This document shows, piece by piece, positions 27,940-38,047 of a stretch of 64,000 nt of DNA; the first letter of the stretch is position 1, and each line of letters begins with the position of its first letter. This stretch comes from Pacificitalea manganoxidans. GTDB lineage: Bacteria > Pseudomonadota > Alphaproteobacteria > Rhodobacterales > Rhodobacteraceae. The stretch lies in NCBI RefSeq assembly GCF_002504165.1, contig NZ_CP021404.1, forward strand, positions 1,116,001 through 1,180,000. The letters run 5' to 3'. A program made the position numbers and the translations under genes. The notes beneath the pieces are model-generated. The model ran no database searches. It saw only the letters and a list, made by a program, of their open reading frames with translations, and had not been told where the DNA came from.

Positions 27940-29898
27940 TCAGACGTCGAGCTCTTCGACGAAGCGGGCGTTTTCCTGAATATACTGGAACCGCAGTTCG
28001 GGTTTCTTGCCCATCAGGCGTTCCACCAGATCGCCGGTTTCGCCCGGTTCGTCATCGTCGATGGAAACGCGGATCAGCTTCCGCTGGGCCGGGTCCATCG
28101 TCGTTTCCTTCAGATCCTTGGCATCCATTTCGCCCAGACCTTTGAACCGGCTGACATCGATCTTGCCGCGTCCGCCCAGCCCCTTGGCCAGCCACATGTC
28201 GCGCTCCGCCTCGTCCAGACAGTAGACGCGGGTCGCGCCTTGGGTCAGGCGGAACAGCGGCGGACAGGCAAGGTAGAGATGCCCCTGATCGATCAGCGGA
28301 CGCATCTGGGTAAAGAAAAACGTCATCAGCAGCGACGCGATATGCGCGCCGTCCACATCGGCGTCGGTCATGATGATGATCTTGTCATAGCGCAGATCGT
28401 CGAGCCGGAACCGCGTGCCCATGCCGGTGCCAAGCGCCTGACACAGATCGTTGATTTCGGCGTTCTGGCCCAGCTTGGCCGAGGCCGCACCCAGCACGTT
28501 CAGGATCTTGCCGCGCAACGGCAGCAGCGCCTGCGTCTTGCGGTTGCGGCCCATCTTGGCCGAGCCCCCCGCCGAGTCGCCCTCGACGATGAACAACTCT
28601 GTGCCCTCGCGATTGGTGGCCGAACAATCGACCAGCTTGCCGGGCAGGCGCAGCTTCTTGGTCGCGGTCTTCCGCGCGGTTTCCTTTTCCTGCTTGCGGC
28701 GCAGGCGCTCCTCGGCGCGCAGCACAAGGTAATCAAGGATCGCCCCGGCGGATTTGGTGTCATTGGCCAGCCAGTTGTCGAAATGGTCGCGGACCGAATT
28801 TTCGACCAGCTTCAGCGCGCCCTCGCTCGACAGACGGTCCTTGGTCTGCCCGACAAAGGCAGGCTCGCGGATAAAGCACGACACCAGCGCGCAGCCGCCA
28901 TTCATCAGATCCTCGCGGGTGATCGAGGTGGCCTTGCGGTTGCCGACCAACTCGCCATAGGCGCGGATGCCCTTCAGGATGGCGGCCCAGAACCCGGCGA
29001 CATGGGTGCCGCCCTCGGGCGTGGGGACCGTGTTGCAGTAGGATTGCACGAACCCGTCGCGGGACGGGGTCCAGTTGATCGCCCATTCGACCGAGCCGGG
29101 CTCGCCAAACTTCTCCTGAAAGCTGACCTTGCCCGCGAATGGCGCGTCGGCATAGGTCGTCGTCTTGCCCAGCGACTCGGTCAGGTAATCGGCCAGACCG
29201 CCGGGGAAATGGAACGTGGCCTCGACCGGGGTTTCGCCGTCATCGACCGCCGATTTCCAGCGAATTTCGACACCCGAAAACAGATAGGCCTTGGACCGCA
29301 CCATCGTGAACAGGCGCTTGGGCTTCAGTTTCTGGGTGTTGAAGATTTCCGGGTCGGGATGGAACGTCACCGTGGTGCCGCGCCGGTTGGGCGCGGAACC
29401 GATCTTCTGCACCGGCCCCTGCGGCACGCCGCGTGAGAACTCCTGTGCGAAAAGCTCGCGGTTGCGCGCCACTTCGACCCGCATCATGTCCGACAGCGCA
29501 TTGACGACCGAGGCCCCCACACCGTGCAGACCGCCCGATGTTTCATAGGCCTTGCCGGAAAATTTGCCGCCCGCGTGCAGGGTGCACAAAATCACCTCCA
29601 GCGCGGATTTGTCGGGGAATTTAGGATGCGGATCGATCGGGATGCCGCGGCCATTGTCGCGCACGGTGATCGAATTGTCGTCGTGAAGCTCGACCTCGAT
29701 CCGGTTGGCGTGGCCTGCGACGGCCTCGTCCATCGAGTTGTCCAGAACTTCGGCCACCATGTGATGCAGCGCGCGTTCGTCGGTGCCGCCGATATACATG
29801 CCGGGGCGTTTGCGGACAGGCTCCAGCCCTTCGAGAACCTCGATCGAAGAGGCGTCATACTGTTCGGGTTCGGAACCGGCGAGGAGGTCTTCGGCCAT
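27940..29898 (-). CDS. parE: DNA topoisomerase IV subunit B
   Basis: 652 residues from MAEDLLAGSEPEQYDASSIEVLEGLE (in part). The GHKL ATPase has EVLDNSMDEAVAGHA, DNGRGIPID and GGLHGVGASVVNALS. The TOPRIM domain has FIVEGDSAGGSAKMGRN and MTDADVDGAHI, with acidic metal ligands, and the C-terminus has SRFKGLGEMDAKDLKETTM. Overall length and the lack of the GyrB insertion fit ParE rather than GyrB. It decatenates daughter chromosomes with ParC, which is not in the window. It lies downstream of metG in the same direction with about 180 bases between. Confidence 0.95.
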   Translation of the reverse strand: MAEDLLAGSEPEQYDASSIEVLEGLEPVRKRPGMYIGGTDERALHHMVAEVLDNSMDEAVAGHANRIEVELHDDNSITVRDNGRGIPIDPHPKFPDKSALEVILCTLHAGGKFSGKAYETSGGLHGVGASVVNALSDMMRVEVARNRELFAQEFSRGVPQGPVQKIGSAPNRRGTTVTFHPDPEIFNTQKLKPKRLFTMVRSKAYLFSGVEIRWKSAVDDGETPVEATFHFPGGLADYLTESLGKTTTYADAPFAGKVSFQEKFGEPGSVEWAINWTPSRDGFVQSYCNTVPTPEGGTHVAGFWAAILKGIRAYGELVGNRKATSITREDLMNGGCALVSCFIREPAFVGQTKDRLSSEGALKLVENSVRDHFDNWLANDTKSAGAILDYLVLRAEERLRRKQEKETARKTATKKLRLPGKLVDCSATNREGTELFIVEGDSAGGSAKMGRNRKTQALLPLRGKILNVLGAASAKLGQNAEINDLCQALGTGMGTRFRLDDLRYDKIIIMTDADVDGAHIASLLMTFFFTQMRPLIDQGHLYLACPPLFRLTQGATRVYCLDEAERDMWLAKGLGGRGKIDVSRFKGLGEMDAKDLKETTMDPAQRKLIRVSIDDDEPGETGDLVERLMGKKPELRFQYIQENARFVEELDV

Positions 29899-30075
29899 GT
29901 TGCTGCTCGATGCTCTTCTCTGGTGGCATTCGGGGTGGGGGCCATACTGACCGCTTTGCCAAGCGGGAGCAATGGGGCGACCCCCGCATGGGGCGGGTTC
30001 CGTCGCGCGGCGCGCGCGGGGACTGGGCCGGACGCCCTGCGGCATCCGGGCTGCAGTCAGGGCAGGTGCGTCCGC

Positions 30076-31794
30076 TTAGCTGCGGATGCCCGCGAACCGG
30101 GTCGCCCAATCCTCGCGCTGCTCATCGGTGATCTTGGCGAAGAGCGAGTCGGGCACGGTAAACCCATGCCCCGGTTCCAGCCGTGCCAGCACCTTGGCGA
30201 TGTCCGACGGCCACGCGGTCGTTTCGGTCTGCATCGCGGACAGAAGCTGATCGGCGGCATCAGGAATGAAGGGCGCGGAAATCACGGCGTAGAAGGCGAT
30301 CAGGTTCAGCGCCAGCCGGATATCGGCGGCGGCGGCCTCCGGATCGGTCTTGAATTTCGACCACGGCGCCGCTTCTTGCAGGAATTCGTTGCCCGCGACC
30401 CACATGGCGCGCAGCTCGGCGGCGGATTTGCGCACCTCGATCGCGTCCATATGCTGCTCATAGGCTTTCAGCCGGGTGGTCAGCTCATCGATCAGCGCCT
30501 GACCTTCGGGCGACAGGCTGCCGCCTGCGGGCACGGTCTCGCCGAATTTCGAGCGGCAGAACTTGGTCACGCGGCTGACGAAATTGCCAAGCACGTCGGC
30601 CAGATCCTTGTTCACGCTGGCTTGGAAATTCTCCCATGTGAATTCGGCGTCCGAGCTTTCGGGCGCATGGCTCAGCAGCCACCAGCGCCAGTAATCGGCA
30701 GGCAGGATATCCAGCGCCTGGTCCATAAAGATGCCGCGGCCCTGACTGGTGGAAAACTGCCCGCCATCATAGTTCAGATAGTTGAACGATTTGATGTAAT
30801 CGACCAGCTTCCACGGCTCGCCCGAGCCCTTGATCGTGGCCGGGAAGGACAGGGTGTGGAAGGGCACGTTATCCTTGCCCATGAACTGGACGTAGCGCAC
30901 GTCATCCGCGCCCTCGTCGGTGCGCCACCAGCGCCACCACTGCGCCTCGTCGAGGCCCTGTGCCTCCGCCCATTCAGCCGCGCAGGCGATGTATTCGATG
31001 GGCGCGTCGAACCAGACGTAGAAAACCTTGCCCTCCATGCCAGGCCAAGGCGCGTCGCCCTTCTTGACCGGCACGCCCCAGTATAGATCGCGGGTGATGC
31101 CGCGATCCTGAAGCCCGTCGCCGTCATGCAGCCATTTCTTGGCAATCGAGGTGGTCAGGATCGGCCAGTCCTGCTGCGCGTCGATCCACGCATCGAGGTC
31201 GTCTTTCAGCTTCGATTGCTTGAGATACAGGTGCTTGGTCTCGCGCACTTCCAGATCGGTGGAGCCCGAAATGGCGGAGCGCGGCTCGATCAGGTCGGTC
31301 GGGTCCAACTGCTTGGTGCAGTTCTCGCACTGGTCGCCACGGGCCTTGTCATAGCCGCAATTGGGGCAGGTGCCCTCGATGTAGCGATCCGGCAGAAAGC
31401 GGTCATCGGCCTTGGAAAAGACCTGCCGTTCGGACACTTCCTCGATCAGCCCGTTTTCGGCCAGCAGCCCCGCGAAATACTGGGTCAGGCGGTGGTTCTG
31501 CGGCGAGGAGGAGCGCCCGAAATGGTCAAAGCTCAGGCGGAACCCGGCGGCAAGCTCAGCCTGCGTCTGGTGCATCTGCGCGCAGTATTCCTCCACCGCC
31601 ATCCCGGCCTTAGTCGCGGCCAGTTCGGCGGGCGTGCCGTGTTCGTCGGTGGCACAGAGAAACAGCACCTCATTGCCGCGGCCACGGTTGTAGCGGGCGT
31701 AGAGATCGGCAGGCAACTGGCTGCCCACCAGATTGCCCAGATGCTTGATGCCATTGATATAAGGAATGGCGGAGGTGATCAGGATGCGGGCCAT
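30076..31794 (-). CDS. metG: Methionyl-tRNA synthetase
   Basis: 572 residues from [25 protein letters not shown] is the HIGH-type motif. A zinc-binding knuckle [17 protein letters not shown] lies in the connective domain, and [11 protein letters not shown] is the methionine pocket region. The KMSKS loop position reads [13 protein letters not shown], without either lysine. The C-terminal anticodon-binding helices follow, and no C-terminal tRNA-binding EMAP-like domain is present. It charges initiator and elongator tRNA-Met. Four other genes or elements in this window (metZ, its riboswitch, folE2, folD) also touch methionine or folate metabolism, but no shared operon is seen. Confidence 0.96.
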   Translation of the reverse strand: MARILITSAIPYINGIKHLGNLVGSQLPADLYARYNRGRGNEVLFLCATDEHGTPAELAATKAGMAVEEYCAQMHQTQAELAAGFRLSFDHFGRSSSPQNHRLTQYFAGLLAENGLIEEVSERQVFSKADDRFLPDRYIEGTCPNCGYDKARGDQCENCTKQLDPTDLIEPRSAISGSTDLEVRETKHLYLKQSKLKDDLDAWIDAQQDWPILTTSIAKKWLHDGDGLQDRGITRDLYWGVPVKKGDAPWPGMEGKVFYVWFDAPIEYIACAAEWAEAQGLDEAQWWRWWRTDEGADDVRYVQFMGKDNVPFHTLSFPATIKGSGEPWKLVDYIKSFNYLNYDGGQFSTSQGRGIFMDQALDILPADYWRWWLLSHAPESSDAEFTWENFQASVNKDLADVLGNFVSRVTKFCRSKFGETVPAGGSLSPEGQALIDELTTRLKAYEQHMDAIEVRKSAAELRAMWVAGNEFLQEAAPWSKFKTDPEAAAADIRLALNLIAFYAVISAPFIPDAADQLLSAMQTETTAWPSDIAKVLARLEPGHGFTVPDSLFAKITDEQREDWATRFAGIRS

Positions 31795-31944
31795 GCGTGA
31801 GCGTCCCTTTGGAGGTTGGCTTGTCGAGGTTGCGGGAGGCTTAGGGCAGGGGGCCGGATGGCGCAAGGGCTGGCACCGGGATTGCTGCCGGGGCTGGGGG
31901 AGGGTCGGCCCGTCGGAGCGGCGCAGCACTCGCCCTAGCGTAGC

Positions 31945-32365
31945 AGCGCCATCCCACAGGCGGGTTCCTGTCGCACCCAGCCACTCGGCGTCCCACTGAA
32001 CTCAGCGTAACCGCCCGCGAACAAGGCGGAGCCGCGCGGGCGAGCGCCTGCCCGTCCCTGCGGGCTGGCGCTCTGCCACCTCACGCTGACCTCGGAGCGG
32101 GGAGGCATATGACACCATAAAGCACACCCGCCCCCGCGTAGCAGCGCCACCCCACGGGCAGGCTCCCGTTGCGCCTAGCCTCTTGGCGTCCCGCAACCTT
32201 CGACCTAAGCACCCCCGCCCGCGAACAAGCGAAGCGCGCGGGCGAGCGCCTGCCCGTCCCCACGGGCTGGCGCTTTGTCACCTCATGCTGACCTCAAAGC
32301 GGGGAGGCATATGACACCATAAAGCACACTCGGCCCCGCGTAGCTGCGCCACCCCCGGGCAGGCT
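31945..32365 (+). repeat. Intergenic structured repeat family, cluster C (two complete units, one fragment)
   Basis: Complete units are at 32013-32164 and 32217-32365, and a distal-arm fragment at about 31945-31964. Orientation is as in the clusters at 20906 and 22963. Hairpin 1 outer arms are GCCCGCG/CGCGGGC in both, with inner stems GGC-GGA-GCC and GC-GAA-GC. The cluster fills most of the 670 bases between valS and metG, both on the minus strand, so it runs against transcription of those genes. Confidence 0.93.
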
Positions 32366-32432
32366 CACGTTGCGCTTCAGCGCACCGACCGCTCCCCTCA
32401 GCGCCCTGCCTGCGGGGCTCGCGGCCGGTTCA

Positions 32433-32455
32433 CCGCCCTGCGCGGGGCAGGGCGG
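32433..32455 (-). terminator. Probable terminator of valS
   Basis: Perfect 9-bp stem CCGCCCTGC / GCAGGGCGG with a 5-base loop, ten bases after the valS stop codon on the minus strand. No T-run follows. Confidence 0.5.
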
Positions 32456-32464
32456 CATCCGCCG

Positions 32465-35400
32465 TCACCCCATCGCGCGCAGGCGCTCCAGCGCGGCGGC
32501 GAGGCGGTCGTGCTCTTCCTGCCGGGCGGCGAGGTTGGCGCGGGTTTCCTCGACCACTTCGGGCGGGGCGGAGGCGATGAACTTCTGGTTGCCCAGCCGT
32601 CCCTTCATGCCGCCCATTTCCTTGTCGAGCTTGCCCAGCTGCTTCTCCAGACGCGCGACCTCGGCCTCGACATCGATGATATCAGCCAGCGGCAGGCAGA
32701 AGGTGCCGCCATCGACGGCCACGGTCACCGCGCCCTTGGGCTGGGCCGCGACGGGCTCCAGACTGTCGATCCGCGCCAGCCGCTTGATCAGCGCCTCGTT
32801 GCGGGACCACGCAGCCTGACCTGCCGCATCCAGATCCAGTTGCAGCAGCTTGATCTTCAGCGCCACGGGCACGTTCATCTGCGCGCGCACCGACCGGATG
32901 CCGTCGATCAGCGAAATCACCCATTCCATTTCGCGATCCGCCTCGGCATCGGCATGGTCGGCGGCGGCATAGGTCGGCCAATCGGCGTGGATCAGCATGC
33001 CGTCGCGCGGGCGCAGGCCATCCCACAGCTCTTCGGTGATGAAGGGCATGATCGGGTGCAGCAGGATCAGACACTGGTCGATCACCCATGCCATGACCTG
33101 CCGGGTTTCGGCCTGTGCCTCCGCATCGTCGCCTTGCAGCAGCGGCTTGGAGAACTCCACATACCAGTCGCAGACCTTGCCCCAGACAAAGACGTATAGC
33201 GCATTCGCCGCGTCGTTGAAGCGATAGGCGGAAAGCGCGGCATCGACCTCTGCGCGCACGCGAGCGGTCTCGCCCACGATCCAGCGGTTCACGGCGCGGG
33301 TCGGGGCGGGCACCTGACCGGCGGCCAGCGGAGGCGCGGCGGTGAACACCTCGTTCATCTCGGCAAACCGCGCGGCATTCCACAGCTTCGTGCCGAAGTT
33401 GCGATAACCCGCGATCCGGTTGGTCGACAGTTTCAGATCGCGCCCCATCGCCGCCATCGCGGTCAGGGTAAAGCGCACGGCATCGGCGCCGTATTCGTCG
33501 ATCAATTCCAGCGGGTCGAGCACATTGCCGAGGCTCTTCGACATCTTCTTGCCCTTCTCGTCGCGGACGAGAGCATGGACATAGACGGTCGAAAACGGCT
33601 TCTGCCCCACCACGGCATATTGCATCATCATCATTCGGGCGACCCAGAAGAAGATGATGTCAAACCCGGTGATCAGCACGCTGGTCGGGAAATATTTCTG
33701 CAATTCCGGCGTGTTCTCGGGCCAGCCCAGCGTCCCGATCGGCCAGAGCCCGGACGAAAACCACGTGTCGAGCACATCGGCATCGCGCCAGACCGGGTAG
33801 ATCAGATGCGTCGGATCGCCGGACACGGCATATTCGGCAAGGCTCGCGGCGAACCGCTCGGTCGCCTCGTCCTGATCGGCGCATTCGACGACCTGCATCG
33901 CGTTCAGCGGCGCGGGGAGCGAGGCGATATCGGCGCGGAACCGGTCCTTTACCGCGTCCAGATCGGCGTCGCAGTGATGGTGGTCGCCGGCATGGACGAT
34001 GCCATTTTCCATCAAAAGCTGCCCCAGATCCACATCGTCGAGATCGCCCGACGGCCCCAGCGCGCCCTCGGCGAACAGGTTCAGACCATACCAGACCGGG
34101 ATCTGATGCCCCCACCACAGCTGGCGGCTGATGCACCACGGCTCGATATTCTCCAGCCAGTGGAAATACACCTTGCGGTCGCTTTCGGGCAGGATCTGCG
34201 TCTCGCCGGAGCGCACGGCCTCCAGCGCAGGCTCCACGATCTGCGCGGTGTCGACGAACCACTGATCGGTCAGCATCGGCTCGATCACCACCTTGGAGCG
34301 GTCGCCAAAGGGCTGCATGATCGGCTTGTTTTCGACCAGCGGCACGGTTTCGCCATCCTCACCCGTCACGGTCACGGCCAGACCCTCGGCGGTGATCGCC
34401 TCGACAACCTGCCGCCGCGCCTCGAACCGGTCGAGCCCGCGCCACGCATCGGGGACAAGGTTCAGCGTGTCGATCTCGGCGGAGGTAAAGGTCGCGCCTT
34501 CCGCGATCTGCTGCGCGCGCTCGGCGCAGGTCGCGTAATCCTCGCCATCGGCACGCATCGCGCCACGGGTGTCCATCAGCCGATACATCGGGATGTCGTT
34601 GCGACGGGCGACGCCGTAATCGTTGAAATCATGCGCGCCGGTGATCTTCACCGCGCCGGAGCCGAAATCGGGATCGGGATATTCATCGGTGATGATCGGG
34701 ATCAGGCGGCGGTGTTCCTTGGGCCCGACCGGGATTTCGCACAGCTTGCCCACGATCGCCGCATAGCGCGCATCCGACGGGTGCACCGCGACCGCGCCGT
34801 CGCCCAGCATCGTCTCAGGCCGGGTGGTGGCGATGGCGATATAATCCCGCTCCTCCGAGAAGGTGACCACGCCGTCCTCGTCGCGTTCCTCGTAGGTGTA
34901 GGTTTCACCACCCGCGAGCGGGTATTTGAAATGCCACATATGGCCCGCGACTTCGACATTTTCGACTTCCAGATCGGAAATCGCGGTCTCGAAATGCGGG
35001 TCCCAGTTCACCAGCCGCTTGCCGCGGTAGATGAGGCCCTTGTGATACATGTAGGCAAAGACCTTGATGACGGCATCATGGAAATTGCCGTCTTCGCCCT
35101 CGGGCGCGCCGGGGGCGCCGGACATGGTGAAGGCGTTGCGCGACCAGTCGCAGGAGGCGCCGAGACGCTTCAGCTGGTTGACGATGGTGCCGCCGGATTG
35201 GCCCTTCCACTCCCAAACCTTTTCCAGAAACGCCTCGCGGCCCATCTCGCGCCGGGTCGGGTTGCTGTCATCCTTGGCCAGTTCACGCTCCACCACCATC
35301 TGCGTGGCGATGCCCGCATGGTCCTGACCGGGCTGCCACAGGGTGTCAAAGCCGCGCATCCGGTGCCAGCGGATCAGGATATCCTGCAACGTGTTGTTGA

Positions 35401-35575
35401 AGGCATGCCCCATATGCAGCGAGCCGGTGACATTCGGCGGCGGGATCATGATCGAGAAGGCCGGGGCGTCGGGCCCGGCGGCATTGGCCCCGGCGCGGAA
35501 GGCGCCAGCCTCGTCCCATGCTGCGTATAGCCGGGCCTCAGCCGCGGCGGCGTCGAAAGTCTTGTCCATCGTCAT
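32465..35575 (-). CDS. valS: Valyl-tRNA synthetase
   Basis: 1036 residues from [17 protein letters not shown]. Motifs in order are the HIGH motif in [17 protein letters not shown], the editing-domain signature [37 protein letters not shown], and the KMSKS loop [17 protein letters not shown]. It ends with the ValRS coiled-coil arm ([18 protein letters not shown]). Compared with the E. coli layout there is an extra stretch of some 90 residues between WYG and DTWFSS (roughly 33790-34065), rich in Asp and His. It charges tRNA-Val and edits threonine. It is divergent from the coxL-like gene and followed by a hairpin. Confidence 0.96.
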   Translation of the reverse strand: MTMDKTFDAAAAEARLYAAWDEAGAFRAGANAAGPDAPAFSIMIPPPNVTGSLHMGHAFNNTLQDILIRWHRMRGFDTLWQPGQDHAGIATQMVVERELAKDDSNPTRREMGREAFLEKVWEWKGQSGGTIVNQLKRLGASCDWSRNAFTMSGAPGAPEGEDGNFHDAVIKVFAYMYHKGLIYRGKRLVNWDPHFETAISDLEVENVEVAGHMWHFKYPLAGGETYTYEERDEDGVVTFSEERDYIAIATTRPETMLGDGAVAVHPSDARYAAIVGKLCEIPVGPKEHRRLIPIITDEYPDPDFGSGAVKITGAHDFNDYGVARRNDIPMYRLMDTRGAMRADGEDYATCAERAQQIAEGATFTSAEIDTLNLVPDAWRGLDRFEARRQVVEAITAEGLAVTVTGEDGETVPLVENKPIMQPFGDRSKVVIEPMLTDQWFVDTAQIVEPALEAVRSGETQILPESDRKVYFHWLENIEPWCISRQLWWGHQIPVWYGLNLFAEGALGPSGDLDDVDLGQLLMENGIVHAGDHHHCDADLDAVKDRFRADIASLPAPLNAMQVVECADQDEATERFAASLAEYAVSGDPTHLIYPVWRDADVLDTWFSSGLWPIGTLGWPENTPELQKYFPTSVLITGFDIIFFWVARMMMMQYAVVGQKPFSTVYVHALVRDEKGKKMSKSLGNVLDPLELIDEYGADAVRFTLTAMAAMGRDLKLSTNRIAGYRNFGTKLWNAARFAEMNEVFTAAPPLAAGQVPAPTRAVNRWIVGETARVRAEVDAALSAYRFNDAANALYVFVWGKVCDWYVEFSKPLLQGDDAEAQAETRQVMAWVIDQCLILLHPIMPFITEELWDGLRPRDGMLIHADWPTYAAADHADAEADREMEWVISLIDGIRSVRAQMNVPVALKIKLLQLDLDAAGQAAWSRNEALIKRLARIDSLEPVAAQPKGAVTVAVDGGTFCLPLADIIDVEAEVARLEKQLGKLDKEMGGMKGRLGNQKFIASAPPEVVEETRANLAARQEEHDRLAAALERLRAMG

Positions 35576-35726
35576 GGGACCGGTCCCCGCTCATTCATTC
35601 GGACCGTGATCTAGCGAATGGCGGCAGAAAGGGAAAGCGAAACGCCGATGCGCGCCCGATCCCCCCTTTAAGCCCGCCGATGCTGCGGCTACCGTCCGCC
35701 CCGATAGCCACAGGCGGAGACACGGC

Positions 35727-38039
35727 ATGACCAAGCAGGCCCATCAATTCGGCACCAGCCAGTCGATCAAGCGTATCGAGGATCTGCGGCTGCTCACCGG
35801 CCATGGCCGCTATGTCGATGATATCGCACCCGAAGGCGCGCTTCATGCCTATTTCCTGCGCTCGCCCGTGGCGCATGCGGACATCACCACGCTCGACGTG
35901 GCCGAGGCCCGCGCCCTCGACGGGGTGCATCTGGTGCTGACCGCCGCCGATCTGGAGGCCGCGGGGCTCACCGCGTCGCTGCCGTTTTCGGTGATGACCA
36001 ACCGCGATGGCAGCAAAGGCGCCGCGCCACACCGGCCCATTCTGGCGCGCGACCGGGTGCGCTTCGTGGGCGAGGCGGTGGCGATCATCGTCGCCGACAC
36101 CCCCGAGATTGCCCGCGACGCGGCGGAACTGGTGGAACTCGACCTCGACGATCTGGACGTGTCGCTGGGGCTGGCGCCGGGCGGGCCGCAGATCCACGCC
36201 GAAGCGCCGGATAACGTGGCGTTTGACTGGGGCATCGGGGACGAAGCCGCGACGGACGCGGCGCTGGCGGCCTCCGCCCACCGCATCAGCATGGAGGTTA
36301 CCGACAACCGCGTCATCATTAACCCGCTGGAAACCCGCGGCAGCTATGCCGAATGGGATGGCAGCCGCCTGCATTACTGCGTCAACGGACAGGGCGTCTG
36401 GGATCTAAAGACGGATCTGGCGCAGATGCTGGGTCTGGACGAAGACGCCGTGCGCGTCACCAATCCCGATGTCGGTGGCGGCTTTGGGCTCAAGGCGCAG
36501 ACCTTCCCCGAGGATTTCGCCATCGCGCAGGCCGCGCGCGTGCTGGGCCGTCCCGTGCGCTGGCAGGCCGACCGGGGCGAGGCGATGCTGTCCGATCATG
36601 CCGGGCGCGATTTGGTCAGTCAGGCAGAGATCGGTTTTGACGAAAACTTCAGGATCACCGCCTACAAGGTCGAAAACCTGTCCAATCTGGGCGCCTATAA
36701 TTCCGGCTTCGGGCAGGGCATCCAATCGACCCTGTTCGCCAAGGTCTTTGCGGGCACCTATGACATCCGCACCGCCTATCTGGGCTGTCGCGGCATCTAC
36801 ACCAATACCACCCAGACCGACGCCTATCGCGGCGCGGGCCGACCCGAGGCGATCTATGTGCTGGAACGGGTGATGGACACCGCCGCGCGGCAGCTGGGGA
36901 TCAGCCCGTGGGATCTGCGGCGGCGCAACTTCATCGCGCCCGACGCCTTCCCCTATCGCACGGTGGTGGGGGAGCTTTACGACGTGGGTGATTTCGCCCG
37001 CGTGCTGGACCGGGTGGAGGCAGAAGCCGACGTGGCGGGCTTTGCCGCCCGGCGCGACGCCAGCGCGGCGCAGGGCAAACTGCGCGGCATCGGCCTGTGC
37101 TACTACATCGAATCGATCCTCGGCGATCCGTCCGAAGGCGCGGCGGTGGAACTGACCGAGGATGGCGGCGCCACGCTTTACGTCGGCACCCAGTCGAACG
37201 GGCAGGGGCACGAAACCGTCTATGCAGGCTTCCTGTCCGCCCGCACCGGTATCCCGGTGGAGGCAATCGAGGTGGTGCAGGGCGACAGCGACCGCATCAA
37301 GCAGGGCGGCGGCACCGGCGGCTCGCGCTCCGTCACCACGCAGACCACCGCCACCGTGGCGATGATCGACACGATGATCCGCAGCCTGACGCCCTTTGTC
37401 GCCGAACAGATGGGCACGGAGCCGGACGCGGTGCGGTTCGATGACGATCACCGGTTCCGCGCCGAAGGGTCGAACATGAGCCCCGATCTGCGCGAGGTGG
37501 CGCAGCTTGCCCGTGCCGCCGGGCGCGACGACCTGCTGCGCCATGAGGCCCGCGCCAAGCTGCCCGGTCGCTCCTATCCCAATGGCGGCCATGTCGCCGA
37601 GGTGGAGATCGACCCGGAGACCGGCCTGACGCAGGTGGTGCGCTACACCGTCACCGATGATTTCGGCGTGCTGGTGCATCCGCAACTGGTCGAAGGGCAG
37701 GTGCATGGCGGCATCGCGCAGGGCATCGGGCAGGCGATCAGCGAACACACGGTTTACGACGACACCGGGCAGCTGCTGACGGCGAGCTTCATGGATTACG
37801 GGATGCCCCGCGCCGTCGATATGCCGGGCATTTCGTTTTCCACCGAACCTGTGCCCTCGACCGCGAATGTGCTGGGGATGAAGGGCTGCGGGGAGGCGGG
37901 CACCGTCGGCTCGCTCGCCGCCGTGTCGAACGCGGTGCTCGACGCGCTGTGGGCGCGCGGCGTGCGCCGGGCCGACATGCCCTTCACCCCGATGCGGGTC
38001 TGGGACATGCTCGCACGCGCAAACGCCCCCGAAAGCTGA
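35727..38039 (+). CDS. Xanthine dehydrogenase family molybdopterin-binding subunit (form II CoxL-like)
   Basis: 770 residues, preceded by GGAG. The N-terminus (SIKRIEDLRLLTGHGRYVDDI) and the fold match large subunits of molybdenum hydroxylases. The active-site loop reads AYRGAGR (residues 366-372), the form II type. Form I CO dehydrogenase has a Cys-containing loop instead, so true CO oxidation is doubtful. The catalytic Glu is present (Glu723 in GCGEAGTVGS), as is NGQGHETV for cofactor binding. The medium (FAD) and small (iron-sulfur) subunits normally encoded next to it are absent, and only the DUF2235 gene follows, eight bases on. The substrate is unknown. Confidence 0.88.
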   Translation: MTKQAHQFGTSQSIKRIEDLRLLTGHGRYVDDIAPEGALHAYFLRSPVAHADITTLDVAEARALDGVHLVLTAADLEAAGLTASLPFSVMTNRDGSKGAAPHRPILARDRVRFVGEAVAIIVADTPEIARDAAELVELDLDDLDVSLGLAPGGPQIHAEAPDNVAFDWGIGDEAATDAALAASAHRISMEVTDNRVIINPLETRGSYAEWDGSRLHYCVNGQGVWDLKTDLAQMLGLDEDAVRVTNPDVGGGFGLKAQTFPEDFAIAQAARVLGRPVRWQADRGEAMLSDHAGRDLVSQAEIGFDENFRITAYKVENLSNLGAYNSGFGQGIQSTLFAKVFAGTYDIRTAYLGCRGIYTNTTQTDAYRGAGRPEAIYVLERVMDTAARQLGISPWDLRRRNFIAPDAFPYRTVVGELYDVGDFARVLDRVEAEADVAGFAARRDASAAQGKLRGIGLCYYIESILGDPSEGAAVELTEDGGATLYVGTQSNGQGHETVYAGFLSARTGIPVEAIEVVQGDSDRIKQGGGTGGSRSVTTQTTATVAMIDTMIRSLTPFVAEQMGTEPDAVRFDDDHRFRAEGSNMSPDLREVAQLARAAGRDDLLRHEARAKLPGRSYPNGGHVAEVEIDPETGLTQVVRYTVTDDFGVLVHPQLVEGQVHGGIAQGIGQAISEHTVYDDTGQLLTASFMDYGMPRAVDMPGISFSTEPVPSTANVLGMKGCGEAGTVGSLAAVSNAVLDALWARGVRRADMPFTPMRVWDMLARANAPES

Positions 38040-38047
38040 GCCGCGCC

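Noticed and set aside
35727-38039. Form I aerobic CO dehydrogenase large subunit
   Set aside because: The active-site loop is AYRGAGR, without the Cys of form I, and the other subunits are absent.
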